From NCBI RefSeq assembly GCF_042665095.1, contig NZ_JBHTBV010000003.1: 64,000 nucleotides of DNA; one strand, 5' to 3'. Below are positions 32,247-40,864 of the stretch, in pieces. Under the pieces are notes generated by a model that worked only from the letters and a program-made list of their open reading frames with translations, did not search any database and was not told where the DNA came from. Source of the DNA: Gordonibacter pamelaeae (GTDB taxonomy: Bacteria; Actinomycetota; Coriobacteriia; Coriobacteriales; Eggerthellaceae). The translations under genes were made by a program, and so were the position numbers. How positions within the stretch are numbered: the stretch's first letter is position 1; each line of letters starts with the position of its first letter.

Positions 32247-33458
32247 CTACTCCGCAGCCGGCTCCTCGGCAGGAGCCTCGGCCGGGGCGGCCTCTTCCTT
32301 CTTCTCGGCCTTCTTCTCCTCAGCCTGGATGGACTCGTCCACCTCGATCTCGAAGCCCAGCTCCTCGGCGGCGGCCTTCATGGACAGGGAGATGCGGCGA
32401 CGCTCGGGGTTGATCTCCATGACCTTGACCTTCACCTCGTCGCCGGCCTTAACGACCTGGGCAGGGGTGTCGATGTGGCGCTGCGACATCTCGGAGATGT
32501 GCACCAGGCCCTCGATGGACTGGCCCAGCTCGATGAACGCGCCGAACGGCACGATCTTCGTCACCTTGCCGTCGACGATGGTGCCCACCGGGTAGCTCTC
32601 GACGAGCTTGATCCACGGATCCTCCGTCGTCTGCTTGAGGCCGAGCGAGATACGCTCGCGCTGCAGGTCGACGTCGAGCACCTCGACCTCCACCTCGTCG
32701 CCCACCTTGACGACCTCGGAGGGGTGGTTGACGTGGTTCCAGGACAGCTCGGAGATGTGCACCAGGCCATCGATGCCGCCGAGGTCGACGAAGGCGCCGA
32801 AGTCGACGATCGAGGAGACGGTGCCCTTGAGGCGCATGCCCTTCGAGAGCTTCGCCAGGATCTCGGCGCGCTCGTTCTTGCGGCCCTCCTCCAGCAGCAC
32901 GCGGCGGGACAGCACGACGTTGTTGCGGTTGCGGTCCATCTCGATGACGCGGGCCTCGATCTCGGTGTTGAGGTACATGTCGAGGTCCTTGACGCGACGG
33001 AGGTCGACCAGCGACGCCGGCAGGAAGCCGCGCAGGCCGATGTCGAGGATCAGGCCGCCCTTGACGACTTCGATGACCTCGCCCGTGACCACTTCGCCGG
33101 CCTTGAACTTCTCTTCGACGCGGATCCACGCACGCTCGTACTCGGCGCGCTTCTTGGAGAGGATCAGGCGGCCGTCCTTGTCCTCCTTCTGGAGCACGAG
33201 GGCTTCGATCTTCTCGCCCAGCTCCACGATGTCGGACGGGTCGGCGTCCTTGCGGATGGACAGCTCGCGGGAGGGGATGACGCCCTCGCTCTTGAAGCCG
33301 ATGTCCACGAGCACCTCGTCGTGCTCGATCTTGACGACCGTGCCGTCGACCAGGTCGCCCTCGTCGAACTCGGTCAGCGTGCCGTCGATCATCTCGTTCA
33401 TCTGCTCGTCGGAGATGTCGCTGAAGTCGATGACGGACGTGTTCTTGATGTCGGTCAA
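32247..33458 (-). CDS. rpsA: 30S ribosomal protein S1, four S1 domains
   Basis: 403 residues. Four S1/OB repeats are seen at about 33-105, 118-186, 203-275 and 290-362 (e.g. DGLVHISELSWNHVNHPSEVVKVGDEVEV), followed by an Ala/Glu/Lys-rich tail. The four-domain form is usual in Actinobacteria and Firmicutes rather than the six-domain Gram-negative type. It unwinds and delivers mRNA to the ribosome. The start is a TTG at 33458 with AAAGGGG upstream. A ~160-nt leader with a hairpin may allow autoregulation. Confidence 0.95.
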   Translation of the reverse strand: MTDIKNTSVIDFSDISDEQMNEMIDGTLTEFDEGDLVDGTVVKIEHDEVLVDIGFKSEGVIPSRELSIRKDADPSDIVELGEKIEALVLQKEDKDGRLILSKKRAEYERAWIRVEEKFKAGEVVTGEVIEVVKGGLILDIGLRGFLPASLVDLRRVKDLDMYLNTEIEARVIEMDRNRNNVVLSRRVLLEEGRKNERAEILAKLSKGMRLKGTVSSIVDFGAFVDLGGIDGLVHISELSWNHVNHPSEVVKVGDEVEVEVLDVDLQRERISLGLKQTTEDPWIKLVESYPVGTIVDGKVTKIVPFGAFIELGQSIEGLVHISEMSQRHIDTPAQVVKAGDEVKVKVMEINPERRRISLSMKAAAEELGFEIEVDESIQAEEKKAEKKEEAAPAEAPAEEPAAE

Positions 33459-33595
33459 AACGGACCCCTTTCAAACTTTCTCGGGGACCCTTCGTCATGA
33501 TTGATTGCTTACACCATGTTCGCTCTGCAAAAGCTTGCTCGCTCAGCTGTGCAACAAAAACATGTCTCGGGGGCCTACAGTTACCTGCGCTTACG

Positions 33596-33625
33596 GGCTT
33601 ATTCCCGATAAGCCGTATTAGTATA
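33596..33625 (-). promoter_or_regulatory. rpsA promoter (extended -10) and leader hairpin
   Basis: On the minus strand TGC-TATACT (extended -10; box at 33625-33620) has no strong -35. It is followed at once by GGCTTAT/ATAAGCC (33614-33596), a 7-bp stem with a 5-nt loop, at the 5' end of the transcript. The remaining ~140 nt of leader have no ORF. Confidence 0.6.
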
Positions 33626-33671
33626 GCACACGGGAAACAACCCCTGCAGCACTATTCGAAAGGCCCCACGA

Positions 33672-36600
33672 TTATTTCTCGCCGTTGCCGAAGGAGTCGC
33701 CGAAGGCAAGCCGCTCGAACTCGACGGGCGGGACCGGGCGCGAGAACAGGTAGCCCTGGATCATGTCGCACCCCGCGCGCTTGAGGAACGCCGCCTGCTC
33801 CCGCGTCTCCACGCCTTCGGCCACCGTCCGCATGCGCAGGCGGCGCGCCAGCTCGATGACGATGTCCACGATGGCCGCGCCCCGCCCGGTGTCCGCATCA
33901 ACGGCATCGAAGAACACCCGGTCCAGCTTCAGCACGTCAACATCGATGTCCTTCAGCACGTTGAGCGAGGAGTAGCCGCTGCCGAAGTCGTCCATGGAGC
34001 AGCTGTAACCGGCGGCGTGGAGCTCGTCGATGACGCGCCCGAGCCCGACGGGGTCCTCGAACACGAGCGTCTCCGTCAGCTCGATCTCGATGAGCGAGGC
34101 GGGCACGTCGTGGCGCCGGCGGATCTCCTCGTAGCGCCCGAGGAAGCAGGGGTCGGCAAGGTGGGCGCGCGACATGTTCACCGACAGGACGACCGGGCGT
34201 CGGCCCCCGTCGATCCAGGCGCGCAGCAGGGCGCACACCTGCTCGAACACGCACAGGTCGAGGTCGACCACGAAGCCGTTGCGCTCGAACAGCGGGATGA
34301 AGTCGCTCGGCGGCACGAGGCCCCGCACCGGGTCGATCCACCGCACGAGCGCCTCGGCGCCCACGACCGCATCCGTGCGCAGGTCGAGCTTCGGCTGCAG
34401 GTAGATCGCGAACTCCCCGGCATCGAGCGCCGCTCGCATGCGGTTCTCGATCTCCTTCTCGGCGGAAAGCTGCAGGCTGTCCTCGCTGCTGTAGAACCGG
34501 CATGCGCACAGACGGCCGCCCCCGGCGCCCTCGCCCACCTTCTTGCGGGCCACGTTCGCCCGGTCGCGTATCTGCATGAGGGGCAGCGCGGGGTCGTCGA
34601 CCATGCACACGCCGGCCGTCATGGTGAGCAGGTAGGTGCGTCCCTCGTCGAAAGCGAGGCCGTCGTTCACGACGCGGGCCATGCGCTCGATGCGCGCCTC
34701 GAGCGCCTCTTCGGTACCCGCCTTGAGCAGCAGGTTGAACTGGTCCGCCGAGATGCGGGCCACGTACTCCCCCTCCTCGAGGCACGACAGGAGGCGGTCG
34801 TGGACGTAGGAGAGCACCCGGTTGCCGCTTTCCACGCCGAACTGGTCGTTCACTACTTTGAACTTCTGGATGTCCATGGACACGAGCGCGAAGGAGCCGG
34901 CCGGCGCGGCGGCCAGGGAGGCGGCCGCGTCCAATTCGAAGCTCGTGCGGTTGCGCCCCTGGGTGACGGGATCGACGAAGGCCAGGCGCTCCAGCTTCCT
35001 GTTCGCCTCCTCCACCAGGCGTCTCTGCTCGGTGATCTCGGTCGTGTCGAGGTACAGCACGAGGTAGACCGGGTCGCCCTCCAGCCAGTCGATGCAGTTC
35101 CCCACCACGGTGAAGTACGCCCGCTGCCCGGAGCGCCCGATTGCCTCGATCTCGAACGAGGCGGGCTCGCCCCGTCGGAAGCTGGCGAACCGCGACCCGA
35201 TGGCGTGGGCGTTGGCCTCGATGTTGAGGTGGAACAGGCTCTCGGCCCCGCCCTCGCCCACCGCGCCGAAGAACTCCTCGAAGCGCTCGTTGCCCCACAG
35301 AAGGCGCAGGCCGTCCTCGGCCACCCGGTAGCGCGCGACGAAACCGGGCAGGTTGTCGTAGGTGATGGAGCGTTCCTGCTCCATCTGCACCACGTCGTTC
35401 ACGCCGGTGAACGTGGCGTAGATGACGGGAACGCCGTCCACCTTCTCGCTGGTGAACAGGCCCACGACCCGGATCCACAGGCGGCTGCCGTTCTTCTGCG
35501 GCATCTGGAGCAGGCACTCGTAGCCGGGCTTGCCCGCGGCGACGGCCCCCATGACCGCGGCGCTCAGCTCCTCGAACACCTCGGGGAAATCGGCGAAGTA
35601 GTCGGCGCAGTTGTTGTTGAATAGCGCGACGTACTCCTCGCGCGTGTAGCCCGTCATCTCGTAGTAGAAGTCGTTCGCCCACACCACCTCGAACTTCTCG
35701 GTGAACAGGTGCTTGCTCACGCTCACGTGCATCGCGCTCATGAGCATGTTGTACTCGCGCAGAAGCGCGTTGTCGTCGAAGGGGATCAGCGGCGAGGCGC
35801 CGGCTGCGGCATCGCGGACCTCCGGCGTCATGCCGACCAGCGCCTTCCCAAGATGGAACATCCGCTTGCGCTCGTACATCTGGGCATCGGCCGCCAGGAG
35901 CATGGCCCGCACGTCGGAGGGGTTCTCGGCCCATTGCGTCCCCAGCGACACGAAGCGCTCGGCCGTCCCCTCCTCGAGTCCCACTCGGTCGCACTCGTTG
36001 GCGAACGCCCTGTTCAGATTCTCCACCATGCGCCCGAAGGCCGCCTCGTCCACCCCGGGCGCCAGGGCCACGAACTCGTCGCCGCCGATGCGGTACAGGC
36101 TCGCACCCTCGAACGCACCGCGCATCATCTCCGCGCAGAAGCGTAGCAGGCGGTCGCCGCACTCGTGGCCGTAGCGGTCGTTCACCACCTTGAGGTCGTT
36201 CACATCGAGGAAGAGGATGCCCAGCGGGCCGGTGCCGCCGCCGAGGCGCTCAACGTCGCCTAGGTAGCGGTTGCGGTTATACAACCCGGTCAGGTCATCG
36301 CGGAAGCTCAGCGAGGTGAGGCGGTGCTCGTTTCCGATGCGCGAGACCGTGGTCATGAAGAAGTAGCCGAGCGTCTTGAGCGGCGAGGCGATGTTGCGAA
36401 CGAGCGATGCGGACGGGTTCTCGATGGCCAGGAAGCCCACGACGCGGCCCTGCCGCTCCAAGGGAACCGCCACGAGGGAGGAGACGCCCTGCTCCTGCAA
36501 AAAGGCGCGCTCGGCCGCGCAGGAGGTGGGCAGGCCCTCCACGCTCTCGATGATGAGGCAGCCGCCCTCGTCGAAGCGGCGGCGCCAACGTTCGATGAGC

Positions 36601-37169
36601 GAGGCGTCCAAGCCGCGCAGGTCGTCGACGACCCGGGGGCTGCCGTCGGCGCGCCATTCGAACGTGGCCGAGAGCAGGTTGCCGTCCAGGCGGAAGAAGC
36701 GGATGCGCTCGGCCATGAGGTAGGCTCCCACGCGGTCGAGCATTCCACGGGCCGCCGTCTCGACGTCGCTCGCGCCGTACAGGTCGTGCGCGCACTGAAG
36801 CACCATGCCCTCGGCGTCGAGCGCACGGCGCAGGTCCTCCTCGCCCGTCTGGCTCGCCGTCATGTCGAGCGCCACCTCGAGGCGGGCCGGACGTCCCTCC
36901 CAGTCGATGAGGCGGTCTTTCAGCAGGTAGCGATGCCCGGTGATGGGGTTGACGTGCTCCCACGTGTAGTTCTCGTCGAAGGAGAGACGGTCGTTGGTGC
37001 AGAAGTCGCACGGCGCGTCGCGGCGCTGCAGCACGGCGTGGCATGTCTTGCCCTCGATGGCATCGACGTCTGACAGGCGCTTCCCCGAATCGTTCAGGTA
37101 GAGCAGCTCGTGCGTCTCGATATCCGCCACGTACACGACCTCGGAGATGTCATCCATGTATTCGAACAC
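33672..37169 (-). CDS. Multi-domain cyclic-di-GMP protein (PAS-GAF-GGDEF-PAS-PAS-GGDEF-EAL)
   Basis: 1165 residues, cytoplasmic. In order: PAS-like (~5-105, includes CDFC), GAF-like (~120-275), GGDEF with intact RIGGDEF (362-366), two PAS-like modules (~475-595, ~605-735), a degenerate GGDEF (ISADQF), and an EAL domain (~925-1155) with GAEALVRW, DDFGSGYSSL and EGVET intact. One active cyclase site, one dead one and an intact phosphodiesterase site indicate a bifunctional enzyme switched by its sensor domains. No I-site RxxD precedes GGDEF. Start is a GTG at 37169 with AAGGGCGG upstream. No pilus or polysaccharide genes are adjacent. Confidence 0.93.
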   Translation of the reverse strand: MFEYMDDISEVVYVADIETHELLYLNDSGKRLSDVDAIEGKTCHAVLQRRDAPCDFCTNDRLSFDENYTWEHVNPITGHRYLLKDRLIDWEGRPARLEVALDMTASQTGEEDLRRALDAEGMVLQCAHDLYGASDVETAARGMLDRVGAYLMAERIRFFRLDGNLLSATFEWRADGSPRVVDDLRGLDASLIERWRRRFDEGGCLIIESVEGLPTSCAAERAFLQEQGVSSLVAVPLERQGRVVGFLAIENPSASLVRNIASPLKTLGYFFMTTVSRIGNEHRLTSLSFRDDLTGLYNRNRYLGDVERLGGGTGPLGILFLDVNDLKVVNDRYGHECGDRLLRFCAEMMRGAFEGASLYRIGGDEFVALAPGVDEAAFGRMVENLNRAFANECDRVGLEEGTAERFVSLGTQWAENPSDVRAMLLAADAQMYERKRMFHLGKALVGMTPEVRDAAAGASPLIPFDDNALLREYNMLMSAMHVSVSKHLFTEKFEVVWANDFYYEMTGYTREEYVALFNNNCADYFADFPEVFEELSAAVMGAVAAGKPGYECLLQMPQKNGSRLWIRVVGLFTSEKVDGVPVIYATFTGVNDVVQMEQERSITYDNLPGFVARYRVAEDGLRLLWGNERFEEFFGAVGEGGAESLFHLNIEANAHAIGSRFASFRRGEPASFEIEAIGRSGQRAYFTVVGNCIDWLEGDPVYLVLYLDTTEITEQRRLVEEANRKLERLAFVDPVTQGRNRTSFELDAAASLAAAPAGSFALVSMDIQKFKVVNDQFGVESGNRVLSYVHDRLLSCLEEGEYVARISADQFNLLLKAGTEEALEARIERMARVVNDGLAFDEGRTYLLTMTAGVCMVDDPALPLMQIRDRANVARKKVGEGAGGGRLCACRFYSSEDSLQLSAEKEIENRMRAALDAGEFAIYLQPKLDLRTDAVVGAEALVRWIDPVRGLVPPSDFIPLFERNGFVVDLDLCVFEQVCALLRAWIDGGRRPVVLSVNMSRAHLADPCFLGRYEEIRRRHDVPASLIEIELTETLVFEDPVGLGRVIDELHAAGYSCSMDDFGSGYSSLNVLKDIDVDVLKLDRVFFDAVDADTGRGAAIVDIVIELARRLRMRTVAEGVETREQAAFLKRAGCDMIQGYLFSRPVPPVEFERLAFGDSFGNGEK

Positions 37170-37306
37170 GCGCGCCGCCCTTAGTCGTCAACGCCCGCCG
37201 AGGCGTAACCGTTGTCGAGCCATACTAGACCTTTTCCGCAGGGTGCGCCACTGGGAAAACCGGGGATGGACGACGGCATGCGAGGAACCTGCAGCAGATC
37301 CGAAGG

Positions 37307-37723
37307 TCAGCGGCCTTCGGCTTTCCGGCACTCCGAGCACACGCCGTTGAAGATGATCTCGTGTTCCTCGATGGCGAACCCGTGCGCGTCGGAGACCTTC
37401 GCCAGGATGTCGCTTTGGTACGGCATGTCCACGTCGAACACGCCGCCGCACACGCGGCACTTCGCGTGGTAGTGCGGCCGGTTGAGGAAGTCGTAGCGGT
37501 CGGCGCCGTTGGGCACCTCCACGCGCAGCACCTCGCCGCGGTTCGCGAGCACGCCGAGGTTGCGGTACACCGTTGCGCGCGAGATGTTCGGGTGCTTCTC
37601 GCGCACCACCTCGTACACGTCGGCGGAAGTCGGATGGTTGTGCAGCGATCGCACCGCCTCCAAGACGAGCGCTCGCTGGATGGTGTTGCGCGTCGTCGCG
37701 CGCTCTGCGGTCTGCGTTGCCAT
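37307..37723 (-). CDS. Fur-family regulator, PerR-like
   Basis: 138 residues. The winged helix covers ~12-85 (HNHPTSADVYEVVREKHPNISRATVYRNL); four cysteines in CRVC and CSEC form the structural Zn site, and HYHAKC lies at the regulatory site. The Asp/His arrangement (YDF..HYHAKC) resembles PerR more than Fur, so peroxide or metal sensing is likely. An AT-rich region 20-60 bp upstream (ATTGATTAATTAGGATTATAT) could be its box. No katA, rbr or ahp gene is adjacent. Confidence 0.9.
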   Translation of the reverse strand: MATQTAERATTRNTIQRALVLEAVRSLHNHPTSADVYEVVREKHPNISRATVYRNLGVLANRGEVLRVEVPNGADRYDFLNRPHYHAKCRVCGGVFDVDMPYQSDILAKVSDAHGFAIEEHEIIFNGVCSECRKAEGR

Positions 37724-37922
37724 GATGGTCCTGTCGTTCGCGTATCTAACCGTACTATTGATTAATTAGGATTATATATCATTAGTAGGAAATGGCAAGG
37801 CGCCGCGCCGAACCGCGCCGTGCCTCCCGCGAACATCCACAACCGGGGCCCTGCGCCCCTGCGGCCCTCCCACGTACGCGCCGCGGCTCGCGTGCACTGG
37901 AAGGGCCGCGCGAGGAGGGCGC

Positions 37923-38261
37923 CTACACGGCCGCCTCCCCCGTCTCGCCGGTGCGGATGCGCACCACCTCCTCCACCGGGAAGATGAATATCTTGCCGTC
38001 CCCCACCTCGCCGGTGCGCGCCGTGGCGCGGATGAGGCCGACGAGGGACTGCACCTGGTCGTCGGCTGCCACGAGCTCGAACTTCACCTTGGGAATCATG
38101 TTCAGCAGGACCTCGGTGCCGCGGTAGTACTCCTTCCAGCCGTGCTGGCTGCCGCAGCCCTGCACCTGGCTGATGGTCATGCCGCCCACCTGCGCGGCGA
38201 ACAGCGCCTCCTTGAGCGGCTCGAGCTTCTCGGGCCGCACGATGGCCGTGATCTTCTTCAT
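37923..38261 (-). CDS. glnK: PII nitrogen-regulatory protein
   Basis: 112 residues. MKKITAIVRPEKLEPLKEAL and GDGKIFIFPVEEVVRIRTGE (B and C loops) are classic PII. The T-loop reads GWKEYYRGTEV, with Val where the uridylylated Tyr51 normally lies. It should sense ATP/ADP and 2-oxoglutarate and block the neighbouring ammonium channel. ATG 38261 has AAAGGAG upstream. It follows amt on the same strand, separated by a structured repeat. Confidence 0.94.
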   Translation of the reverse strand: MKKITAIVRPEKLEPLKEALFAAQVGGMTISQVQGCGSQHGWKEYYRGTEVLLNMIPKVKFELVAADDQVQSLVGLIRATARTGEVGDGKIFIFPVEEVVRIRTGETGEAAV

Positions 38262-38282
38262 GTAACAACTCCTTTGCAATCA

Positions 38283-38444
38283 CCGGTTCGTCAAAGTCAG
38301 CGAGGGGCCTCGTGGTGTGCCGAATCGCCGTGTTGCGCGGCCGAGCGTGCTTCGCACGTGAGGGAAAGCGCAAAAGCGGCGAGGCGGTGCGACACGGGGT
38401 CCCGCAGCGTCGGCCCGTTCCGCCGTTCGGCAGAACGGCGGAAC
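38283..38444 (-). repeat. Structured intergenic repeat, copy A (between amt and glnK)
   Basis: A ~162-bp element that starts 2 nt after the amt stop. On the plus strand it begins CCGGTT and (A)AGTCAGCGAG, has a central CGTGC-TTC-GCACG hairpin (38345-38358) and GCAGCGTCG, and ends with a 12-bp-arm hairpin, GTTCCGCCGTTC (38417-38428), loop GGCA, GAACGGCGGAAC (38433-38444). A diverged copy with the same layout lies at 57384-57549 after frr. Confidence 0.72.
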
Positions 38445-38445
38445 C

Positions 38446-39720
38446 TCAGTCCAGACCTACGTACGCCGGGTACGCGCTCTCGCCGTGCGCGGCCACGTCG
38501 AGGCCCTGCGCCTCCTCGGCCTCGCTCACGCGCAGGCTGCCCTTGAAGCACGCCTTCACGATGAAACCGAGCACCACGTCGAGCACGCCCACGAACACGA
38601 CCGTCACCAGGATGCCGAGCGCCTGCGCGCCCAAGAGCGTGGGGTCGCCGGTGTAGAGCAGGCCGCCGAAGTCGGTCCATGACAGCTCGGGCACGCAGAA
38701 CAGCCCGGTCAGAAGGCCGCCGGTGATGCCGCCGACCGCGTGGATGCCGAAGGCGTCGAGCGCGTCGTCGTAGCCGAGCCTGCGCTTGAGGAGCGAGACG
38801 GCGGCGTAGCACACGGGCGACACGACGACGCCCATCGCCGCCGCTGCCCACGGCTCCACGAAGCCCGCTGCCGGCGTGATGACCACGAGTCCGGCCACCA
38901 AACCCGTCGCCGCGCCCACGAGCGTGGGCTTGCCGACCCGCACGCGCTCGACGACCAGCCACGACACGAGCGCCGCGCCCGAGGCCACCACGGTGTTCAC
39001 GAGCGCGAGCGCGGCCACGCCGTCGGGGGCGAACTCGGAGCCCGCGTTGAAGCCGAACCATCCGAACCACAGAAGCGTCGCGCCCAGCGCCACGAACGGC
39101 ACGTTGTGGGGACGGTAGCTGATCATGCCGAACCCGCGCCGCCTACCCGCGATAACGCAGAGGATCAGGCCCGTGAGGCCCGACGAGATATGCACCACGT
39201 CGCCGCCCGCGAAGTCGAGCGCGCCGATGACCTCGCCCACGAGGCTGCCCTCGCCGCCCCACACCATGTGGGCGAGCGGCGGGTACACCACGACGGTCCA
39301 CACCGCCACGAACGCGCACACCGCGCCGAACTTCACGCGCCCGGCCACCGCGCCCGTGATGATGGCCGTGGTGATCATGCAGAACGCCAGCTGGAACACC
39401 ACGTCGGCCATCGCGGGGTACGCGTCGTGGCTCAGTGCTTCGGGGGCTTCGCCCGTGATGCCGGCCACCAACCCCGTGAGGCCGATCTGGTCGAAGCCTC
39501 CGAAGAACGGAAGCGACCCGTCCCCACCGTATGCGAACGACCACCCGCACACCGTCCAGGTGACGCCCACGATGCCGAGCACCGCAAACGACATGAGCAT
39601 CGTGTTCACAACGTTCTTGCGACGGCTCAAACCTCCGTAGAAGAACGCCAACCCCGGCGTCATCAGCAAGACGAGCATCGCGCATACCAGCATGAAACCC
39701 GTCGATCCTGTGTCGAACAT
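38446..39720 (-). CDS. amt: Ammonium transporter
   Basis: 424 residues, eleven membrane segments. The Amt signature is seen in LAFFYGGLSRRKNVVNTM and in GGDVVHISSGLTGLI; the twin pore histidines are the H of DVVHISSG and that of DAFGIHAVGG. A short cytoplasmic C-terminus (VSEAEEAQGLDVAAHGE) is the PII contact site. It passes NH3/NH4+ and is gated by GlnK, encoded next. An inverted repeat lies ~100 bp upstream. Confidence 0.96.
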   Translation of the reverse strand: MFDTGSTGFMLVCAMLVLLMTPGLAFFYGGLSRRKNVVNTMLMSFAVLGIVGVTWTVCGWSFAYGGDGSLPFFGGFDQIGLTGLVAGITGEAPEALSHDAYPAMADVVFQLAFCMITTAIITGAVAGRVKFGAVCAFVAVWTVVVYPPLAHMVWGGEGSLVGEVIGALDFAGGDVVHISSGLTGLILCVIAGRRRGFGMISYRPHNVPFVALGATLLWFGWFGFNAGSEFAPDGVAALALVNTVVASGAALVSWLVVERVRVGKPTLVGAATGLVAGLVVITPAAGFVEPWAAAAMGVVVSPVCYAAVSLLKRRLGYDDALDAFGIHAVGGITGGLLTGLFCVPELSWTDFGGLLYTGDPTLLGAQALGILVTVVFVGVLDVVLGFIVKACFKGSLRVSEAEEAQGLDVAAHGESAYPAYVGLD

Positions 39721-39810
39721 GTGCCTCTACCTCCTTCTCATGCGAACGCTTTTCCGGTTACGCGTCCGATGATCCCACCGCCCCGCCATCGTCCCAAGCG
39801 AGACCCCCAA

Positions 39811-39842
39811 CTGTTAACGCGTTCAAAAACGCCTTTTAACAG
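39811..39842. promoter_or_regulatory. Inverted repeat upstream of amt
   Basis: CTGTTAA..GCGTT (39811-39823) and AACGC..TTAACAG (39828-39842) are reverse complements apart from a 2-nt offset. Located ~90-120 bp before the amt start and between divergent genes, it is a plausible nitrogen-regulator operator. No regulator assignment is possible from the sequence. Confidence 0.5.
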
Positions 39843-39985
39843 ACGGGAAGCATCCCCGTTACCGAACGGAAACACGCGCCTCCGCGGCACCGGGCTGCAA
39901 GCTCGGGGAATCGGCCTGCGGGGACGATGGCGGTACGCTCCGTTGCGGTATAGTGGAGGGGACACGCGAGAGAAAGGACCGTCGC

Positions 39986-40501
39986 ATGACCATCGAGTTC
40001 GTCCCCGTCGAAACGCCCGAGGACCGCGCCGCCCTGGCGGCGCTTGCCAGCGAGATCTGGCACGAGTACTGGCCCGCCCTCATCGGCGAGGCCCAGACCG
40101 ATTACATGGTGGAGCAGTTCCAGAGCCTCGAAGCCATCGAGCGCGACCTGGCCGAGCACGCCTACGAGTACTGGTTCCTGCGCGCCGCCGAGGACGGCCG
40201 CACGGTGGGCTACACGGGAGGGCGCGTCGAGCCCGAGACGAACCGCTTCTTCATCTCGAAAATCTACCTGCGGGCCGAGGAGCGCGGGCACGGGTTCGCC
40301 AGCCAGACCATCCGCTTCTACGAGGACCTGTGCCGCGCGCGCGGCCTCGCGGCCCTGTACCTGACGGTGAACAAGCACAACGACCTGGGCGTGCGCGCGT
40401 ACCGGGGCAAAGGGTTCGAGACCATCGACTCCGTGGAGACCGACATCGGGCAGGGCTTCATCATGGACGACTTCATCATGGAGAAGCGCATCGGCGCATA
40501 G
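39986..40501 (+). CDS. GNAT-family N-acetyltransferase
   Basis: 171 residues. The acetyl-CoA-binding segment is ISKIYLRAEERGHGFASQTI (R/Q-x-x-G-x-G/A), followed by LYLTVNKHNDLGVRAYRGKGFE, the typical C-terminal beta-strand with N and Y. It resembles YitI/PA4866-like acetyltransferases of unknown substrate. AGAAAGGA precedes the ATG. It is divergent from amt. Confidence 0.88.
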   Translation: MTIEFVPVETPEDRAALAALASEIWHEYWPALIGEAQTDYMVEQFQSLEAIERDLAEHAYEYWFLRAAEDGRTVGYTGGRVEPETNRFFISKIYLRAEERGHGFASQTIRFYEDLCRARGLAALYLTVNKHNDLGVRAYRGKGFETIDSVETDIGQGFIMDDFIMEKRIGA

Positions 40502-40600
40502 GATGTCGTTCAACCTTCGGTGAAACCGCCCGCCGCGCCGCTCCTTCCGGTGAAGCGGGGTATATGATTCCGGTATCGTCGAGGAGAAGGAGCGGGTCTC

Positions 40601-40774
40601 ATGGGCAAGTTCGTCATCAAAACGTCCGACACGGGATGCCATTTCGTGCTGAAAGCCGACAACGGCGAGGTCATTGCCACGTCGCAGCACTACAAGTCCA
40701 AGGAATCCTGCAAGAAGGGCATCGAGAGCGTGAGGAAGAACGCTCCCGAAGCGGAAGTCGTGGAAGAAGGCTAG
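40601..40774 (+). CDS. DUF1508 (YegP-like) small protein
   Basis: 57 residues, easily overlooked. GKFVIKTSDTGCHFVLKADN, GEVIATSQHYKSKESCKKGI and a SVRKNAPEAEV tail match a single YegP/DUF1508 repeat, a small beta-rich fold of unknown function. GAGGAGAAGGAG precedes the ATG. It is followed by a hairpin at 40779-40804. Confidence 0.85.
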   Translation: MGKFVIKTSDTGCHFVLKADNGEVIATSQHYKSKESCKKGIESVRKNAPEAEVVEEG

Positions 40775-40778
40775 TTCG

Positions 40779-40804
40779 TTCCGCTGGCCTCACGGCCAGC
40801 GGAA
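40779..40804 (+). terminator. Hairpin after the YegP-like gene
   Basis: TTCCGCTGGCC (40779-40789) pairs exactly with GGCCAGCGGAA (40794-40804), loop TCAC, 5 nt after the stop. It has no U-run, like the post-stop hairpins of amt and frr, whose arms also begin with TTCCG. Confidence 0.62.
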
Positions 40805-40864
40805 TCGCTCGACGCCGAGAAGGGCTCCCGTCAACAACCTGGTTGGACGCCCCGCCCAATCCCC

